A DNA stretch of 64,000 nucleotides from Pontibacter anaerobius (GTDB lineage Bacteria; Bacteroidota; Bacteroidia; Cytophagales; Hymenobacteraceae): NCBI RefSeq assembly GCF_026241195.1, contig NZ_JAPFQO010000009.1:1-64000 (forward strand), in the 5' to 3' direction. The position numbers were made by a program, and so were the translations under genes. Below the pieces are notes generated by a model. That model had not been told where the DNA came from. It ran no database searches and worked only from the letters and a program-made list of their open reading frames with translations. This document shows, piece after piece, positions 9,270 to 20,300 of this stretch (position 1 is the stretch's first letter; each line of letters starts with the position of its first letter).

Positions 9270-9423
9270 GGGCATTGCGACGCAGGAGCAAAGGAAAAGG
9301 TCCCAGCGCGATGCCCAAAGACGAGCCCTCCCGGGCTGGAGGGAGCCAAAGCCAGAGGTGCAACGATAGCTATGTAAGACTAAGGATGAACGGCGGCTAG
9401 AAAGGATAGCTTGTGTCAAGCTG
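9270..9423 (-). repeat. Dispersed repeat, right arm (inverted partner at 6388-6541)
   Basis: Reverse-complement copy of 6388-6541 with scattered substitutions, placed upstream of xseA. Together the arms could support recombination that inverts the xseA-xseB segment; that is inference. Confidence 0.75.
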
Positions 9424-9454
9424 CGGGAAGCAGCGGCTATGGAAGTATAAAGTA

Positions 9455-9530
9455 TGGCTACAGTTGCGTTACAAACTCAACACCATAAAAAGACATAAGT
9501 CTAAAGCCTTGCGCCAGAAAAGGGGGACAA
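9455..9530 (-). repeat. REP-like block, inverted copy
   Basis: The reverse complement reads ctggcgcaaggctttagact and then a tttttatggtgttgagtttg block ending gtaacgcaactgtagccata. It matches the starts of the blocks at 6183 and 23625. Confidence 0.6.
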
Positions 9531-9685
9531 AAGCCACAGTCACGCCATCTGACTAAACAAAATTTAGAATGGTAAAATACGCGGGATGCATGTATGGTTA
9601 AGACTGTCGGGTATTTAAGAAATTGAAAACACTCTTTGAAAACTCCCTATCAGGACAACTATTTCCAAAAAAATCGAAAAAACAT

Positions 9686-9717
9686 TTGGCTTTTTTAAAA
9701 AACGCCCCGTATACTTG
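9686..9717 (+). promoter_or_regulatory. Promoter candidate of the met leader
   Basis: TTG at 9686-9688, a 21-nt spacer, then TATACTTG at 9710-9717. This approximates the Bacteroidota sigma-A pattern TTG-N19-21-TAnnTTTG with one mismatch in the -7 box. It sits about 30 nt before the riboswitch. The box also matches the dispersed heptamer TATACTT, so the match alone is weak. Confidence 0.4.
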
Positions 9718-9745
9718 CAACATCAAGTCAATACGCCCTTAGCGC

Positions 9746-9861
9746 ATTGATTTATAAAGAAGCGTGGAGAGACAGGCTCTGTGAAGCGCTAGCAACCTAA
9801 CCAACGGAGTTAAGGTGCTAATTCCTGAGTTCGGCAGGGTGCCGGACGAATATAAATTGAT
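9746..9861 (+). promoter_or_regulatory. SAM-I (S-box) riboswitch
   Basis: The conserved S-box core is readable in order: GGAGAGAC-AGGCTCTG, TGAAGCGCTAGCAACC, then AAGGTGCTAATTCC. The closing helix P1 pairs ATTGATTTATA (9746-9756) with TATAAATTGAT (9851-9861), with two G-U pairs. A late hairpin GTTCGGCA/TGCCGGAC lies at about 9830-9847. S-boxes bind S-adenosylmethionine and repress methionine genes; here metY-metX-hom follow. The first ATG after P1 is only 6 nt away, but it belongs to a small leader ORF and not to metY. Confidence 0.95.
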
Positions 9862-9867
9862 ACGGCC

Positions 9868-10011
9868 ATGAACAAGGGAATCAACTCAACACAGCACGTA
9901 GTATCAGTACCATCGACAGCAGATCTGCCGTCGAATAACTTCTATTTAGCTCCTGCTAAAACTTTAGTCATGCGCACGACCATGTGCGTCATGCGTGGCT
10001 GTTGTTGCTAA
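9868..10011 (+). CDS. 47-residue leader ORF with Met/Cys-rich end
   Basis: The ATG at 9868 opens a frame of 47 codons ending TAA at 10009-10011. The last 13 residues read MRTTMCVMRGCCC: three Met and four Cys, ending in three consecutive Cys codons. The first 34 residues are ordinary and contain no Cys and only the initiator Met. The ORF begins 6 nt after the S-box P1 helix and ends 145 nt before metY. The composition is what a regulatory leader peptide would show, with ribosomes pausing when Met- or Cys-tRNA is short. A shorter translation from the internal ATG at 9970 would give just the 13-residue peptide. Seen: frame and composition. Inferred: regulatory role. I know of no named family. 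Confidence 0.6.
   Translation: MNKGINSTQHVVSVPSTADLPSNNFYLAPAKTLVMRTTMCVMRGCCC
9913..9934 (+). promoter_or_regulatory. Hairpin inside the leader ORF
   Basis: TCGAC-A-GCAGA / TCTGC-C-GTCGA, a near-perfect palindrome with one A-C mismatch. Its arms can also pair with the hairpin at 10051-10067: ATCTGC at 9923-9928 with GCAGAT at 10051-10056, and GCAGAT at 9919-9924 with ATCTGC at 10062-10067. The two regions can therefore form alternative structures. Confidence 0.5.
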
Positions 10012-10039
10012 TCAAGGTATAAAATTCCTGTTTTCATAT

Positions 10040-10079
10040 TTGGCTTAGTGGCAGATCCTGCATCTGCTGCTATGGCCAA
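10040..10079 (+). promoter_or_regulatory. Strong hairpin between leader ORF and metY
   Basis: Paired arms: TTGGC (10040-10044) with GCCAA (10075-10079), TAG with CTA, two wobbles, then GCAGAT (10051-10056) with ATCTGC (10062-10067), loop CCTGC. No T-run follows, so it is not a classical terminator. A role in attenuation, mRNA stability or translation control is possible. Confidence 0.5.
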
Positions 10080-10090
10080 TGTATACCTGA

Positions 10091-11479
<1,389 letters not shown>

Positions 11480-11486
11480 GTATAAA

Positions 11487-12551
11487 ATGCCAGAACATCA
11501 CGTTTTCCATTATCAGCAAGAGTTTCAACTGGAGTCCGGGGCAGTGCTGCCGGGCTTCCAACTGACTTATACTACCTACGGTACCTTAAACCAGCAGCGC
11601 AGCAATGTGGTGTGGGTGTGCCATGCCCTCACCGGCAGCTCCGACTTTACCGACTGGTGGTGCGACCTGTTTGGGGAGGGCAAACTTTACGATCCGCGCG
11701 AGTGGTTTGTAGTATCTGCCAACACCTTGGGCGGGTGCTACGGATCCACAGGGCCGCTTTCGGTGAATCCCAGAACGCTGCAGCCATACTTCCATACTTT
11801 CCCGCAGCTCACCAACCACGACATCGTAAGGGCCTTTGACCTGTTGCGCGAGGAACTGGGGCTGAAGCAGGTGCACACGCTGCTGGGTGGCTCTTTGGGT
11901 GGGCAGCAGGCGCTGGAGTGGGTGCTGCAGAAACCCGCGGTATTTGAGCGGCTGGTGCACGTGGCCAGCAACGCGCGCCACTCTCCGTGGGGCATCGCCT
12001 TTAACGAGAGCCAGCGCATGGCCATCCGGCAGGACCCGACCTGGGCCAGCAGCACCCCCGAGGCAGGCAGGGAGGGGCTGAAGACGGCGCGCTCCATCGC
12101 CATGCTGTCTTACCGCCACTACAATACCTACAACGAGGCGCAGCAGGAGCCGGGGCACAGCATCACCGACAACTTCCGGGCCTCCAGCTACCAGGTATAC
12201 CAGGGCGAGAAGCTGGCGCAGCGATTCAATGCCTATACGTACTGGCTACTCTCCAAAGCCATGGACTCGCATAACGTGGGGCGTGGAAGGGGAGGCCTGG
12301 AGCGGGCGCTGGCGCACGTGAAAGCCCGTTGCCTGTTTGTGGGCGTAGATACCGATCTGCTTTTTCCGGTGGAGGAGCAGTATTTCCTGCACGCCCAGGT
12401 GTCGGGTTCAGCCTTTCACCTTATTCGCTCTAACTACGGGCACGATGGCTTTTTGGTGGAGGTGGACCAACTGGAGAACGCCATTCAGCAATTTTATAAA
12501 AGTGAAATACTAACTGAAGAAGAACTTAACTATGAAAAGCAAGAGCGGTAA
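11487..12551 (+). CDS. metX: Homoserine O-acetyltransferase
   Basis: 354 residues. It acetylates homoserine with acetyl-CoA and so supplies MetY. The alpha/beta-hydrolase fold is clear: WVCHALTGSSD, the GCYGSTGP block, nucleophile elbow LLGGSLGGQQALEW, acid in FVGVDTDLLFP and catalytic histidine in NYGHDGFLVE. It lies 7 nt after metY and overlaps the start of hom by 20 nt. Substrate specificity (acetyl versus succinyl) is assigned from the family and the MetY partner, not proven. Confidence 0.95.
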   Translation: MPEHHVFHYQQEFQLESGAVLPGFQLTYTTYGTLNQQRSNVVWVCHALTGSSDFTDWWCDLFGEGKLYDPREWFVVSANTLGGCYGSTGPLSVNPRTLQPYFHTFPQLTNHDIVRAFDLLREELGLKQVHTLLGGSLGGQQALEWVLQKPAVFERLVHVASNARHSPWGIAFNESQRMAIRQDPTWASSTPEAGREGLKTARSIAMLSYRHYNTYNEAQQEPGHSITDNFRASSYQVYQGEKLAQRFNAYTYWLLSKAMDSHNVGRGRGGLERALAHVKARCLFVGVDTDLLFPVEEQYFLHAQVSGSAFHLIRSNYGHDGFLVEVDQLENAIQQFYKSEILTEEELNYEKQER

Positions 12552-13791
12552 ACGAATCGGGATCTTTGGCTTCGGCTGCGTGGGCCAGGGGCTGCACGAT
12601 GTACTGCAGGACAACCCGCACCTGGAGGTGGCCCGTATCTGCGTGCGCGACAGGGAAAAACTGCGCACGCTCCCCAGCCACAGCTTTACTTATAACCCGC
12701 AGGAGCTGTTGCAGGATGAAAGTATAGATTTGTTCGCCGAGCTGATCAGCGACCCGAAAGAGGCGCTGCAGATTGTGCGGCAGGCGCTGGAGGCAGGCAA
12801 AACCATCATATCAGCTAACAAGAAGATGATCTCAGAAAACCTGACGGAGCTGGTGGCGTTGCAGCAGGAGTTTGGCGGCACCCTGCTGTACGAGGCGGCC
12901 GTCTGCGGCAGCATCCCGATTCTGCGCACGCTGGAGGCATACTATGGGAATGAGCCCCTGCAGGAGGTAAGCGGTATTTTGAACGGTTCTTCTAATTACA
13001 TCCTCACTAAGCTGGATGCAGAGGGGCTGTCCTATAACGAGGCGCTGGCACAGGCGCAGGCGCTTGGGTTTGCCGAGGCCGACCCGACGCTGGATGTGGG
13101 GGGCTACGATGCCCTGCACAAGATCAGCCTGATTGCGGCGCACGCTTTTGGGGCCGTTATAAAGCCGGAACAAGTGCTGCGGGCCGGCATTCAGCACATA
13201 GCAAGTCGCGATGTGACACTGGCACAGGCGCTGGGCGCGCGCATCCGTTTGGTGGCTTCGGCCAGGCTCAATAAAAGCAATAAACTGCAGCTGCAGGTAC
13301 TGCCCACACTGGTCTTTCCAAGTTCGGAGCTTTACTATGTGGAGGCGGAGTTCAACGGGGTGCAGCTGCAGGCCCGCTACGCCGGCGACCAGTTTCTGAA
13401 GGGCCGTGGCGCTGGAAGCCACCCAACCGGATCTGCTGTGTGGGCCGATGTGTCGGCGGCGCTGGCCGGCTACAAGTATAACTATCCTAAATTCAAGTAT
13501 AATGATGAGGAACAACTAAAGCCGGTGGTACTGGAGGAGGACGATGAGCTGAAAATTTACCTGCGCACCACCATGCCAGAGCTGTTGCCGGAGCTGCCCT
13601 GGCTTGAGCTAACCTCGTTTGGTGTGGATGCCAGAGCTGGGCAGCTGGTGGGCACCATCCGCCGGAAAGACCTGCTGTTGCACCTGCCAGCCCTAAAACA
13701 AACCATCGCATTTATAGCACAACTTCCGGTCCATGTTACCGCTGAGCAAGTGATAAATGCCTCTGGACTGGTGCTGGAAGAAGCCGCCTGA
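12532..13791 (+). CDS. hom: Homoserine dehydrogenase
   Basis: 419 residues. It reduces aspartate semialdehyde to homoserine. The N-terminal dinucleotide fold has IGIFGFGCVGQGL, then AGKTIISANKKMISENL, the catalytic-domain signature YEAAVCGSIPILRTL, SGILNGSSNYIL and FAEADPTLDVGGYDALHK. It is monofunctional, with no fused aspartate kinase; lysC is a separate gene on the other strand. The start overlaps metX by 20 nt. The operon thus carries three consecutive steps from aspartate semialdehyde to homocysteine. No terminator is visible after it. Confidence 0.95.
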   Translation: MKSKSGKRIGIFGFGCVGQGLHDVLQDNPHLEVARICVRDREKLRTLPSHSFTYNPQELLQDESIDLFAELISDPKEALQIVRQALEAGKTIISANKKMISENLTELVALQQEFGGTLLYEAAVCGSIPILRTLEAYYGNEPLQEVSGILNGSSNYILTKLDAEGLSYNEALAQAQALGFAEADPTLDVGGYDALHKISLIAAHAFGAVIKPEQVLRAGIQHIASRDVTLAQALGARIRLVASARLNKSNKLQLQVLPTLVFPSSELYYVEAEFNGVQLQARYAGDQFLKGRGAGSHPTGSAVWADVSAALAGYKYNYPKFKYNDEEQLKPVVLEEDDELKIYLRTTMPELLPELPWLELTSFGVDARAGQLVGTIRRKDLLLHLPALKQTIAFIAQLPVHVTAEQVINASGLVLEEAA

Positions 13792-13965
13792 TTTGAGGCT
13801 TGTTTTGTACTTTATTTTATGCTGGTGTCTGCAATAAGCAATTAAACAATAAATAGGTATATATAAATTATACTATGCTTATTTTTAATTTACTGAAAAT
13901 GTAGCTATTGTCAAAGTCTCTTCGTACAAATAATCAATCTGTTATCGATTAAAATTTGTACCAAG

Positions 13966-14682
13966 ATGAGGAAAATTTCTATACATTTATTCACCTTCCT
14001 GATGGTAGTGCTTGTACTGTCATCTTGTAGGCATGATGGGGCTACTCCCATCCGAAACATAAAGGCCGGCCCAACCTTACTAAGGGCACAGGCTGGCAAC
14101 GGCTCCTGTGAGAATTATACTTATTTCTATAACAACGAGCAGAAAAACCTGGGCAACGTGTTCACAAAACAGGTACTGGTGGCTTTTGCGAGTGGCCTGA
14201 GTGCTGAGGAAGAGGAAGCAGCAGTGACCGCCTATGGATTTGTACAGGGCAAAAACGGCCAGATCAGCTCTAACTCGGCCTTGCTGCACAACATTGAACT
14301 GGTTGATGGACTGAACTGCAAGCAGGTAGAAAAGGCGATGGAGTTACTGGCTGAAGATCCTGCTATCACCTATGTGGCGCCCTACTTTATGAACGGCGAT
14401 GGCCTGCTGGGGATTAGCAACGAAGCCATTGTGACGGTGCAGGAGGGGAGCCAGGAAGCACTGGCCGCCTACGCCGCAGAGTATAACGCAGAGGTGCTGA
14501 TGCCGCTAAGCGGACAAACATACCTTGTGCAGGTTGATAAAAACTCATCCGGAAACGCCCTGGAGCTGGCAAACTACCTGAAGGGTAAGGAAGGAATTGC
14601 ACATGCCGAACCGGATTTCATCGTATCAACGGAAGTGCCGGTGGCTAGTAGTAAGAAAGGCTCCGGCAATAACGCCCGCTAA
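13966..14682 (+). CDS. Lipoprotein made of protease-propeptide-like units
   Basis: 238 residues. The signal peptide ends in the lipobox VLSSC (Cys about residue 24), so an envelope lipoprotein is predicted. The rest resembles two tandem units of the S8-protease propeptide / fervidolysin N-domain type: unit 1 runs from KQVLVAFASGLSAEEEEAAV to AEDPAITYVAPYF, unit 2 from EAIVTVQEGSQEALAAY to KEGIAHAEPDFIV. No protease domain follows, and the gene closes with a strong terminator. It could be a free intramolecular-chaperone or inhibitor-like protein. Domain assignment is from pattern recognition only. Confidence 0.65.
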   Translation: MRKISIHLFTFLMVVLVLSSCRHDGATPIRNIKAGPTLLRAQAGNGSCENYTYFYNNEQKNLGNVFTKQVLVAFASGLSAEEEEAAVTAYGFVQGKNGQISSNSALLHNIELVDGLNCKQVEKAMELLAEDPAITYVAPYFMNGDGLLGISNEAIVTVQEGSQEALAAYAAEYNAEVLMPLSGQTYLVQVDKNSSGNALELANYLKGKEGIAHAEPDFIVSTEVPVASSKKGSGNNAR

Positions 14683-14693
14683 ACCGCATCGTA

Positions 14694-14733
14694 TAAAAAA
14701 AGCCGCCCTTGCACTGCAAGGGCGGCTTTTTTT
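14694..14733. terminator. Bidirectional terminator
   Basis: GCCGCCCTTGC (14702-14712), loop ACT, GCAAGGGCGGC (14716-14726), with A-run before and T-run after. It separates the convergent lipoprotein gene and lysA. Confidence 0.93.
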
Positions 14734-14753
14734 ATACTTAAAGATTTTATTTT

Positions 14754-15896
14754 CTACACGTAAACGGCCTTTGCCCTATCGCGCAGGTTATAGGCGGAGG
14801 CCATTACCTCGCCGTAGGCACCGGCTGTACGAATGGCGATCAAATCGCCGCGGTTAGTCTCAGGCAGCATCACGGCCTTGCCAAAGCAATCGCTCGACTC
14901 ACAGATCGGGCCTACTACATCGTAACGCACCTCCGGTTTCTGGCTCGTCAGGTTTTCGATCTTGTGGTACGACTGGTAAAGCGCCGGACGGATCAGTTCC
15001 GTCATGCCTGCATCTAGTATGGCGAAGTTAGTGGATATCCCGTTTTTGATGTAAAGCACTTTAGAGACAAGGGTGCCGCACTGCGCTACCAACGAGCGGC
15101 CCAATTCAAAGTGCACCTGCTGCCCGGGCCTCAACTCCAGAAATTGGTTAAACAGCCCGAAGTAGGCGGCAAAATCAGGAATCAGGTTTTCGTCAGGGTG
15201 GTAATAGTCCACACCCAGTCCACCGCCCACGTTCACGTGCTCCAGCTGAATGTTATGCGCCAGGAACCACTCCTGGAACTCATTCACGCGGGTGCAAAGG
15301 TTTTTGAACACCGTCAGGTCCGTTATCTGGGAGCCGATGTGGAAGTGGATGCCGATCAGCTGCACATGCTTCAGTTGCTGCAGCAGCTCAAGCACGCTTT
15401 CCAGTTCCCAGGCGTTAATCCCGAACTTGTTCTCCTCCAGGCCGGTAGTAATATACTTGTGCGTGTTGGCATTCACGTTCGGGTTGATGCGCAGCGCCAC
15501 GCGGGCCGTCGTGTCTTTCTTCTCGGCCAGTTCGTTCAGCACCTCCAGCTCATGCTTCGACTCGCAGTTAAAGCAGAATATCTCCTGGTCCAGCGCAAAA
15601 TTTATCTCGTCATCAGATTTGCCCACACCGGCAAAAACCACCTCCTTTGGCGAGAAGCCGTTCTCTATGGCAGCCTTCACCTCGTTGCCGCTTACGCAGT
15701 CGGCCCCGAAGCCATGCTTCCGCATCTCATCCAGCACAGGGGTGTTGGCATTGGCCTTCAGGGCGTAATGCACATGGAAGTTATACTTCTCGGCTTCCTG
15801 CTGCGCGCTTTGCAGCGTTTGGCGCAGCAGGTTCAGGTCGTATGCATAAAACGGAGTAGCGTGTTGCTGCAGCTGCTCCGGGTTCAGGTTAAGCAT
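14754..15896 (-). CDS. lysA: Diaminopimelate decarboxylase
   Basis: About 380 residues from the ATG at 15896 (MLNLNPEQL); an upstream ATG at 15923 would add nine residues. It is the last step of lysine biosynthesis, meso-diaminopimelate to lysine, PLP-dependent. Motifs: PLP lysine in VHYALKANANTPVL, HIGSQITDL, VNVGGGLGVDYY, ELGRSLVAQCG, GPICESSDCFG and the C-terminal AGAYGEVMASAYN. The preferred start overlaps the lysC stop by 8 nt, so this is a two-gene operon lysC-lysA. Confidence 0.95.
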   Translation of the reverse strand: MLNLNPEQLQQHATPFYAYDLNLLRQTLQSAQQEAEKYNFHVHYALKANANTPVLDEMRKHGFGADCVSGNEVKAAIENGFSPKEVVFAGVGKSDDEINFALDQEIFCFNCESKHELEVLNELAEKKDTTARVALRINPNVNANTHKYITTGLEENKFGINAWELESVLELLQQLKHVQLIGIHFHIGSQITDLTVFKNLCTRVNEFQEWFLAHNIQLEHVNVGGGLGVDYYHPDENLIPDFAAYFGLFNQFLELRPGQQVHFELGRSLVAQCGTLVSKVLYIKNGISTNFAILDAGMTELIRPALYQSYHKIENLTSQKPEVRYDVVGPICESSDCFGKAVMLPETNRGDLIAIRTAGAYGEVMASAYNLRDRAKAVYV

Positions 15897-17220
15897 GGGC
15901 GCCGTTTCTATTAAAGATGCCATCGTTCAGTTTTGTTAAAGCCTCTACTTTATCAGCTTCATTAATCAGGAGGCTGATGTTGTTCTTGCTTCCGCCATAG
16001 GAGATCATGCGCAGCGGGATGTGCTGCAGCGACTCAAATATGGCCAGCCCGGAGCCGCTCCGCTCCGCTATAAAATCACCCACTACGCAAATGATCGTCT
16101 GATCTCTGTCTACCTCCACCTGGCCAAACTCCTTCAGCTCTGCCAGTATCTCGTTTATATGCTTGTCGTTATCGATCGTGAGCGACACGGCCACCTCGGA
16201 TGTGGTTACCATGTCGATCGGTGTTTTATACCTTTCGAATACCTCAAACACGCTGCGCAGGAAACCGTAGGCCAAAAGCATTCGCCCGGACTTTATTTTA
16301 ATCGCCGTGATACCATCTTTGGCTGCCACCGCTTTAATCTTGCCACCTTCTGTGTTGGTACTAATGGTGGTGCCTTTTGCCTCCGGCTCCATGGTGTTCA
16401 GCAGCTTTACCGGGATGTTCTTCTGCTTGGCCGGCTGCACGCTGCTCGGGTGCAGGATTTTGGCACCAAAGTATGCCAGCTCCGCCGCCTCATCAAACGA
16501 CAGCTCCGCAATCGGGTAGGTGTTCTTCACGATGCGCGGGTCATTGTTGTGCATGCCGTCTATGTCGGTCCATATCTGGATTTCCTCTGCGTCTGCGGCA
16601 GCGCCTATCAGGGAGGCAGAATAGTCAGAGCCACCGCGCTTCAGGTTATCTATCTCCCCGAAAGCGTTGCGGCAAATATAACCCTGCGTGATGAACAGCT
16701 CAACGTTCGGGTGTTTCTCCAGCTCTTTTTTCAGTTGCGTGGCGATGTACTCGTTGTCCGGCTCCTCGTTCTCATCGATCTTCATGAAGTTAAGGGCTTG
16801 CAGCAACACAGCGTTCACACCTTGCTCCTCCAGGTAAAACTGGAAAAGTGCCGTGCTCAATAACTCGCCCTGCGCCAGTACAGCGCGCTCCTCGTGTATG
16901 GTAAAGAGGTCGAGTGTAAACGCAGTGAGGTAGTCGAAGTGCTGGTTCAGCAGCTCGTTTGCCTGTTTCTTTTTATCTTCGGAGGTGTAGAGTTCCTCTA
17001 CCACCTGTTTATACTTATCGTGTAAGGCCTTTATCAGCGCCTTTGCTTCGTGGTTTTTATTCTGGTACAGGTTTTCTCCTATCTGCACCAATGCATTGGT
17101 AGTGCCTGACATTGCCGAAAGCACCACAATTTTAGGCTCACCATTCCGGATGAGCGAGGCTACCGCCTTCATTCTCTCAGCTGACCCCACCGAGGTACCG
17201 CCGAACTTGAGTATTTTCAT
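15889..17220 (-). CDS. lysC: Aspartate kinase
   Basis: 443 residues. It phosphorylates aspartate, the entry to the lysine, threonine and methionine pathway. N-terminal KFGGTSVGSAERM, the regions LSAMSGTTNALV and TQGYICRNAFGEID, then LKRGGSDYSASLIGAA and WTDIDGMHNNDPR, and two ACT-like regulatory domains (about 300-440) including MLLAYGFLRSVFEVFERYKTPIDMV. The single monofunctional kinase is encoded with lysA, opposite the met operon. Feedback by lysine is likely from the family and context, but not visible directly. Confidence 0.95.
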   Translation of the reverse strand: MKILKFGGTSVGSAERMKAVASLIRNGEPKIVVLSAMSGTTNALVQIGENLYQNKNHEAKALIKALHDKYKQVVEELYTSEDKKKQANELLNQHFDYLTAFTLDLFTIHEERAVLAQGELLSTALFQFYLEEQGVNAVLLQALNFMKIDENEEPDNEYIATQLKKELEKHPNVELFITQGYICRNAFGEIDNLKRGGSDYSASLIGAAADAEEIQIWTDIDGMHNNDPRIVKNTYPIAELSFDEAAELAYFGAKILHPSSVQPAKQKNIPVKLLNTMEPEAKGTTISTNTEGGKIKAVAAKDGITAIKIKSGRMLLAYGFLRSVFEVFERYKTPIDMVTTSEVAVSLTIDNDKHINEILAELKEFGQVEVDRDQTIICVVGDFIAERSGSGLAIFESLQHIPLRMISYGGSKNNISLLINEADKVEALTKLNDGIFNRNGAHA

Positions 17221-17314
17221 TCAGATGAAAAAAATGAGTGATGTTATACCACAAAAGTAGCAAAAAATCAGCGGAATAAGTTCGAATAACTTGCCAAGGC
17301 TTACTTTTCAGGGT

Positions 17315-17350
17315 AAAAAAAGAACGGCCGGATAGTTCATCCGGCCGTTC
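17315..17350 (-). terminator. Terminator of the large surface protein gene
   Basis: GAACGGCCGGAT (17322-17333), loop AGTTC, ATCCGGCCGTTC (17339-17350), with a T-run on the minus-strand side. It also insulates the lysC promoter region. Confidence 0.9.
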
Positions 17351-17376
17351 CTGTATATCTTATACTTACAAGCTGT

Positions 17377-20300
17377 TTAGTGCTTTATCACTTTTGCTTT
17401 TCCTGTTATGTCTGTTCCCTGAAGATGCAATAAGTACACGCCGGTTGAAAGCTCCTGAAGGGATAGGTTAAGTTTGTTCGTCCCCATTTTCAGCTGGACG
17501 GATCTTTGATATATGATGCGCCCTTTCAGGTCGGAAACAACTAAACTCACCTCATTGGCAACCGGCGCATACACCTCCACATGGAGTTCTTCCTCAAACG
17601 GGTTCGGCCATACGTTAAGCTGCTTGCCTTGTGCGATGGTTTCCTTGAGCCTGATAGAAACTACTTTGCTGTAGTTGAATTGCCCGTCATAATCAATTTG
17701 TTTCAGGCGGTAATAAACTATTCCGGCAGGCACCTCACTATCGGTGAAAGTGTAAAGTTGCGACAGCGTGGTTGACCCGGCACCTGTCACAGTGCCGATA
17801 GGAATATAGTTTTTTCCGTCAACGCTACGCTCAATTACAAATTCCTGGTTGTTCTCTTCAGAGGCCGTAAGCCATTTTAACTCCACCGAGTACTGTTGTG
17901 CTGTTGCCCTGAAGTAGACCAACTCTACTGGTAATGGCACAATGGAAGGGGAGTTTCCATAAATGCGGAGCACGATGTCCGTAACTGTTGTTCCCCCGGC
18001 GGCATCTACGAGTCTGATCGTCAATGGATAAATTCCTTCGATCAACCCACCAGGGTTTGCAACGCTTAGGTTGCCGTTTGCAGCGTTAAAGAAGATGCCC
18101 GCAGGAAGCGCGCCTTGTGTGATTGACGCTGTGGTTATAGGGCCATCCGGGTCTGTTGCCCGCGCGAGAATCTCACCTCCGGCATACTCATCCTTATACT
18201 TAGGAATTGCCAACGTATAGCTGGCATCACAGTTGATGGTTATTTTTACGTCATCGGCACTTTGGCTGTATGAACCGCCGCAGGTTGTCTGCACCGTCCA
18301 GCGGAACACATAGGCGCCCGATACTAAGCCGCCAACCGTAGCATCCGTGTCAGAAGCTGAGCTGAAGGTAGCAACGGATGGGCCGCTGATCTGTGTCCAC
18401 ATGCCCGTGCTGGCGGCGATGCTGTTGCCATTCAGTACTGTTGAGCTGCCGCAAAAAGTCTTGTCAGCTCCGGCGTCGGCCAGCTCCGGCGTGCTCGATA
18501 CCTGCACCTGCGCTGTCATTGTCAGGGTTACGGTGCCGCAACTGGCAGAGGTCACCGTAACATAGAACTCCTCCGTGCCTGCTGTTGCCAGGCTGCCGCT
18601 GGAAACGGATTGGGTGGCACCGTTTCCGGTCAGGGTGCCTAACAGGGCATCAGCTCCCAAACCATTGGCTGCTGTTTTTTTGCGGTATACTTTATACTGG
18701 TAACCAGCATTGTTTAATGTAGCCACATAGATAGGGGTCGAGCCATTGGCACATACCTGGTCATAGGCCGCATATACGGCCGTGTTGGTTGGTGCACCCG
18801 TTACCGTAACAGAAACCTGGTTAGCCAGGGTAGTGGAGCAAGGGGTTGTACCGGATGCAAACGTGATGGCCAGCCCATAAGTGGTGTTAGCCGTAACGAT
18901 ACCCGTGCTCAATGTTATAGAGCCAGAAGCTACCCCTGTCACCGGAGATCCTACCAGGGTATTGGTGGTTTGATTCATCAGTTGGTACGTATAGGTTGTG
19001 CTGGTTCCGTTTAGCAGGATACTGGCACTAGAGTTGGCACATGTGCTGCCTGTGGTGCTCGTAAAGGCTAAGCCAGAGGTTATCGGTTGCGGACGCACTG
19101 TTATGGCTACGGTACCAGTAGAAGTGGCATCGCAGGCAGAACCTCCAACCTTTCGCGCGCGGTATGTGAAGGTAACGGTTTGGTTTGAGGCCGTGAGGTT
19201 AGTGAGTACAGCCGAGGTAAGGGTAATCGGTCCGCCTGTTCCTATCACAGAGGCCCCTGATTCTACTCCATTTGCCAGCAACCTGTACGAGATGCCATAG
19301 GTGGAGCCTGACAGTGTGAAGTTTACAGTATTGCCGCCGCAGGTCTGCGTTTCAGAAGGCGTCATGGTATAGGTTACAGCCGGTGCGCTGCACGAAACAG
19401 TTACGATGGCCGATTTCATACTTTCGCACTGGCTGGTTGGTGTGTAGGTAGCAGAGACATTAGCGCCAGCGAAAAGCTCCTGGGCTGAAATGCCCTCAAC
19501 TTTCCAGGTGCCATCACTTGCTACCAATACTGTTGTCGTGAAAGGGGTGCCTTCTAAATACAAGGTTACTTTGGCGCCGATCGAACTCGCCGGACCTGTA
19601 CCGGAAATGCTGGTCGATCCCTCGATAATAGGCCTGTTGATAGTCAGCACTCCTGTTGGGCCGGCAACAGCTGAAACCACGTTCGAATTTACGCTTCGCA
19701 CTTTCCCGGATGCTTTTGCCCTGGCTGTAATGGCTGTCCCGGCTGGGATTCCGCCACCACTGGCAGTGGTGAAGTATGCCTCCCAGGTGCCGTTGCTGTT
19801 AACAGAGGCCGTGATCGGGGTAGTGGTGCCGTTCTGAACCACCAGGGTGCCCGAGCGGTCGCCTGCCACGCCACCTGTATAAAACTGGATCACGGTGCCT
19901 ACCGCCTCTGATGACGTGCCTGACAGTGTAGTGACCAGGCCACAGTTTGGAGTGTTGATTACAGGGGCCGCAGAAGTAGGCAGTACCGTCAAGAAATTGG
20001 AAGGTGTTGATTGACCGGCGCACCCCGCTGTCTGAATAGTTCTGACACTCAGGACATCCCCAACAGTCAGGGCAGGAGAAAGCCCGGCCAGGCTGAGTGT
20101 TTGTGTGGTAGTACCAATCGTATAAGGCGCAGAGATGTTGGTTTGCACGCCATTCCTGAACAGAACAAGGTTACCTGCATCTAAACTCCCGTTAAAGTTT
20201 ATCGAAACAGTTACCGCGCTAAGGTTGGTAGGCACCTCTGTATTGTTTGGTGCGCTAGTCGTGTTGCTGACACTGTTATAGGTGACGCCAGTAATCGTGA

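Larger units (their letters stand above)
8737..9685. other. Gene-free spacer with hairpins and repeats
   Basis: No credible gene. Hairpins include TTGAGCTA/TAGCTCAA (8974-8981 and 8989-8996). G/C-run repeat text 'gtcatcccccaaccccct tcaaaggggg' lies at about 9159-9187. It also contains the right arm of the inverted repeat (9270-9423) and a REP-like block (9455-9530). The final 150 bp are AT-rich and lead into the met promoter. Confidence 0.65.

Noticed and set aside
9145-9419. Overlapping frames on both strands
   Set aside because: They are the inverted copy of the same repeat; coding on both strands here is a composition effect.
13792-13965. Possible RNA gene or riboswitch between hom and the lipoprotein
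   Set aside because: AT-rich sequence without stable pairing or a recognisable conserved core.
15111-16863. Long plus-strand frames opposite lysA and lysC
   Set aside because: Shadow frames of high-GC coding sequence; no motif, and the minus-strand genes are unambiguous.
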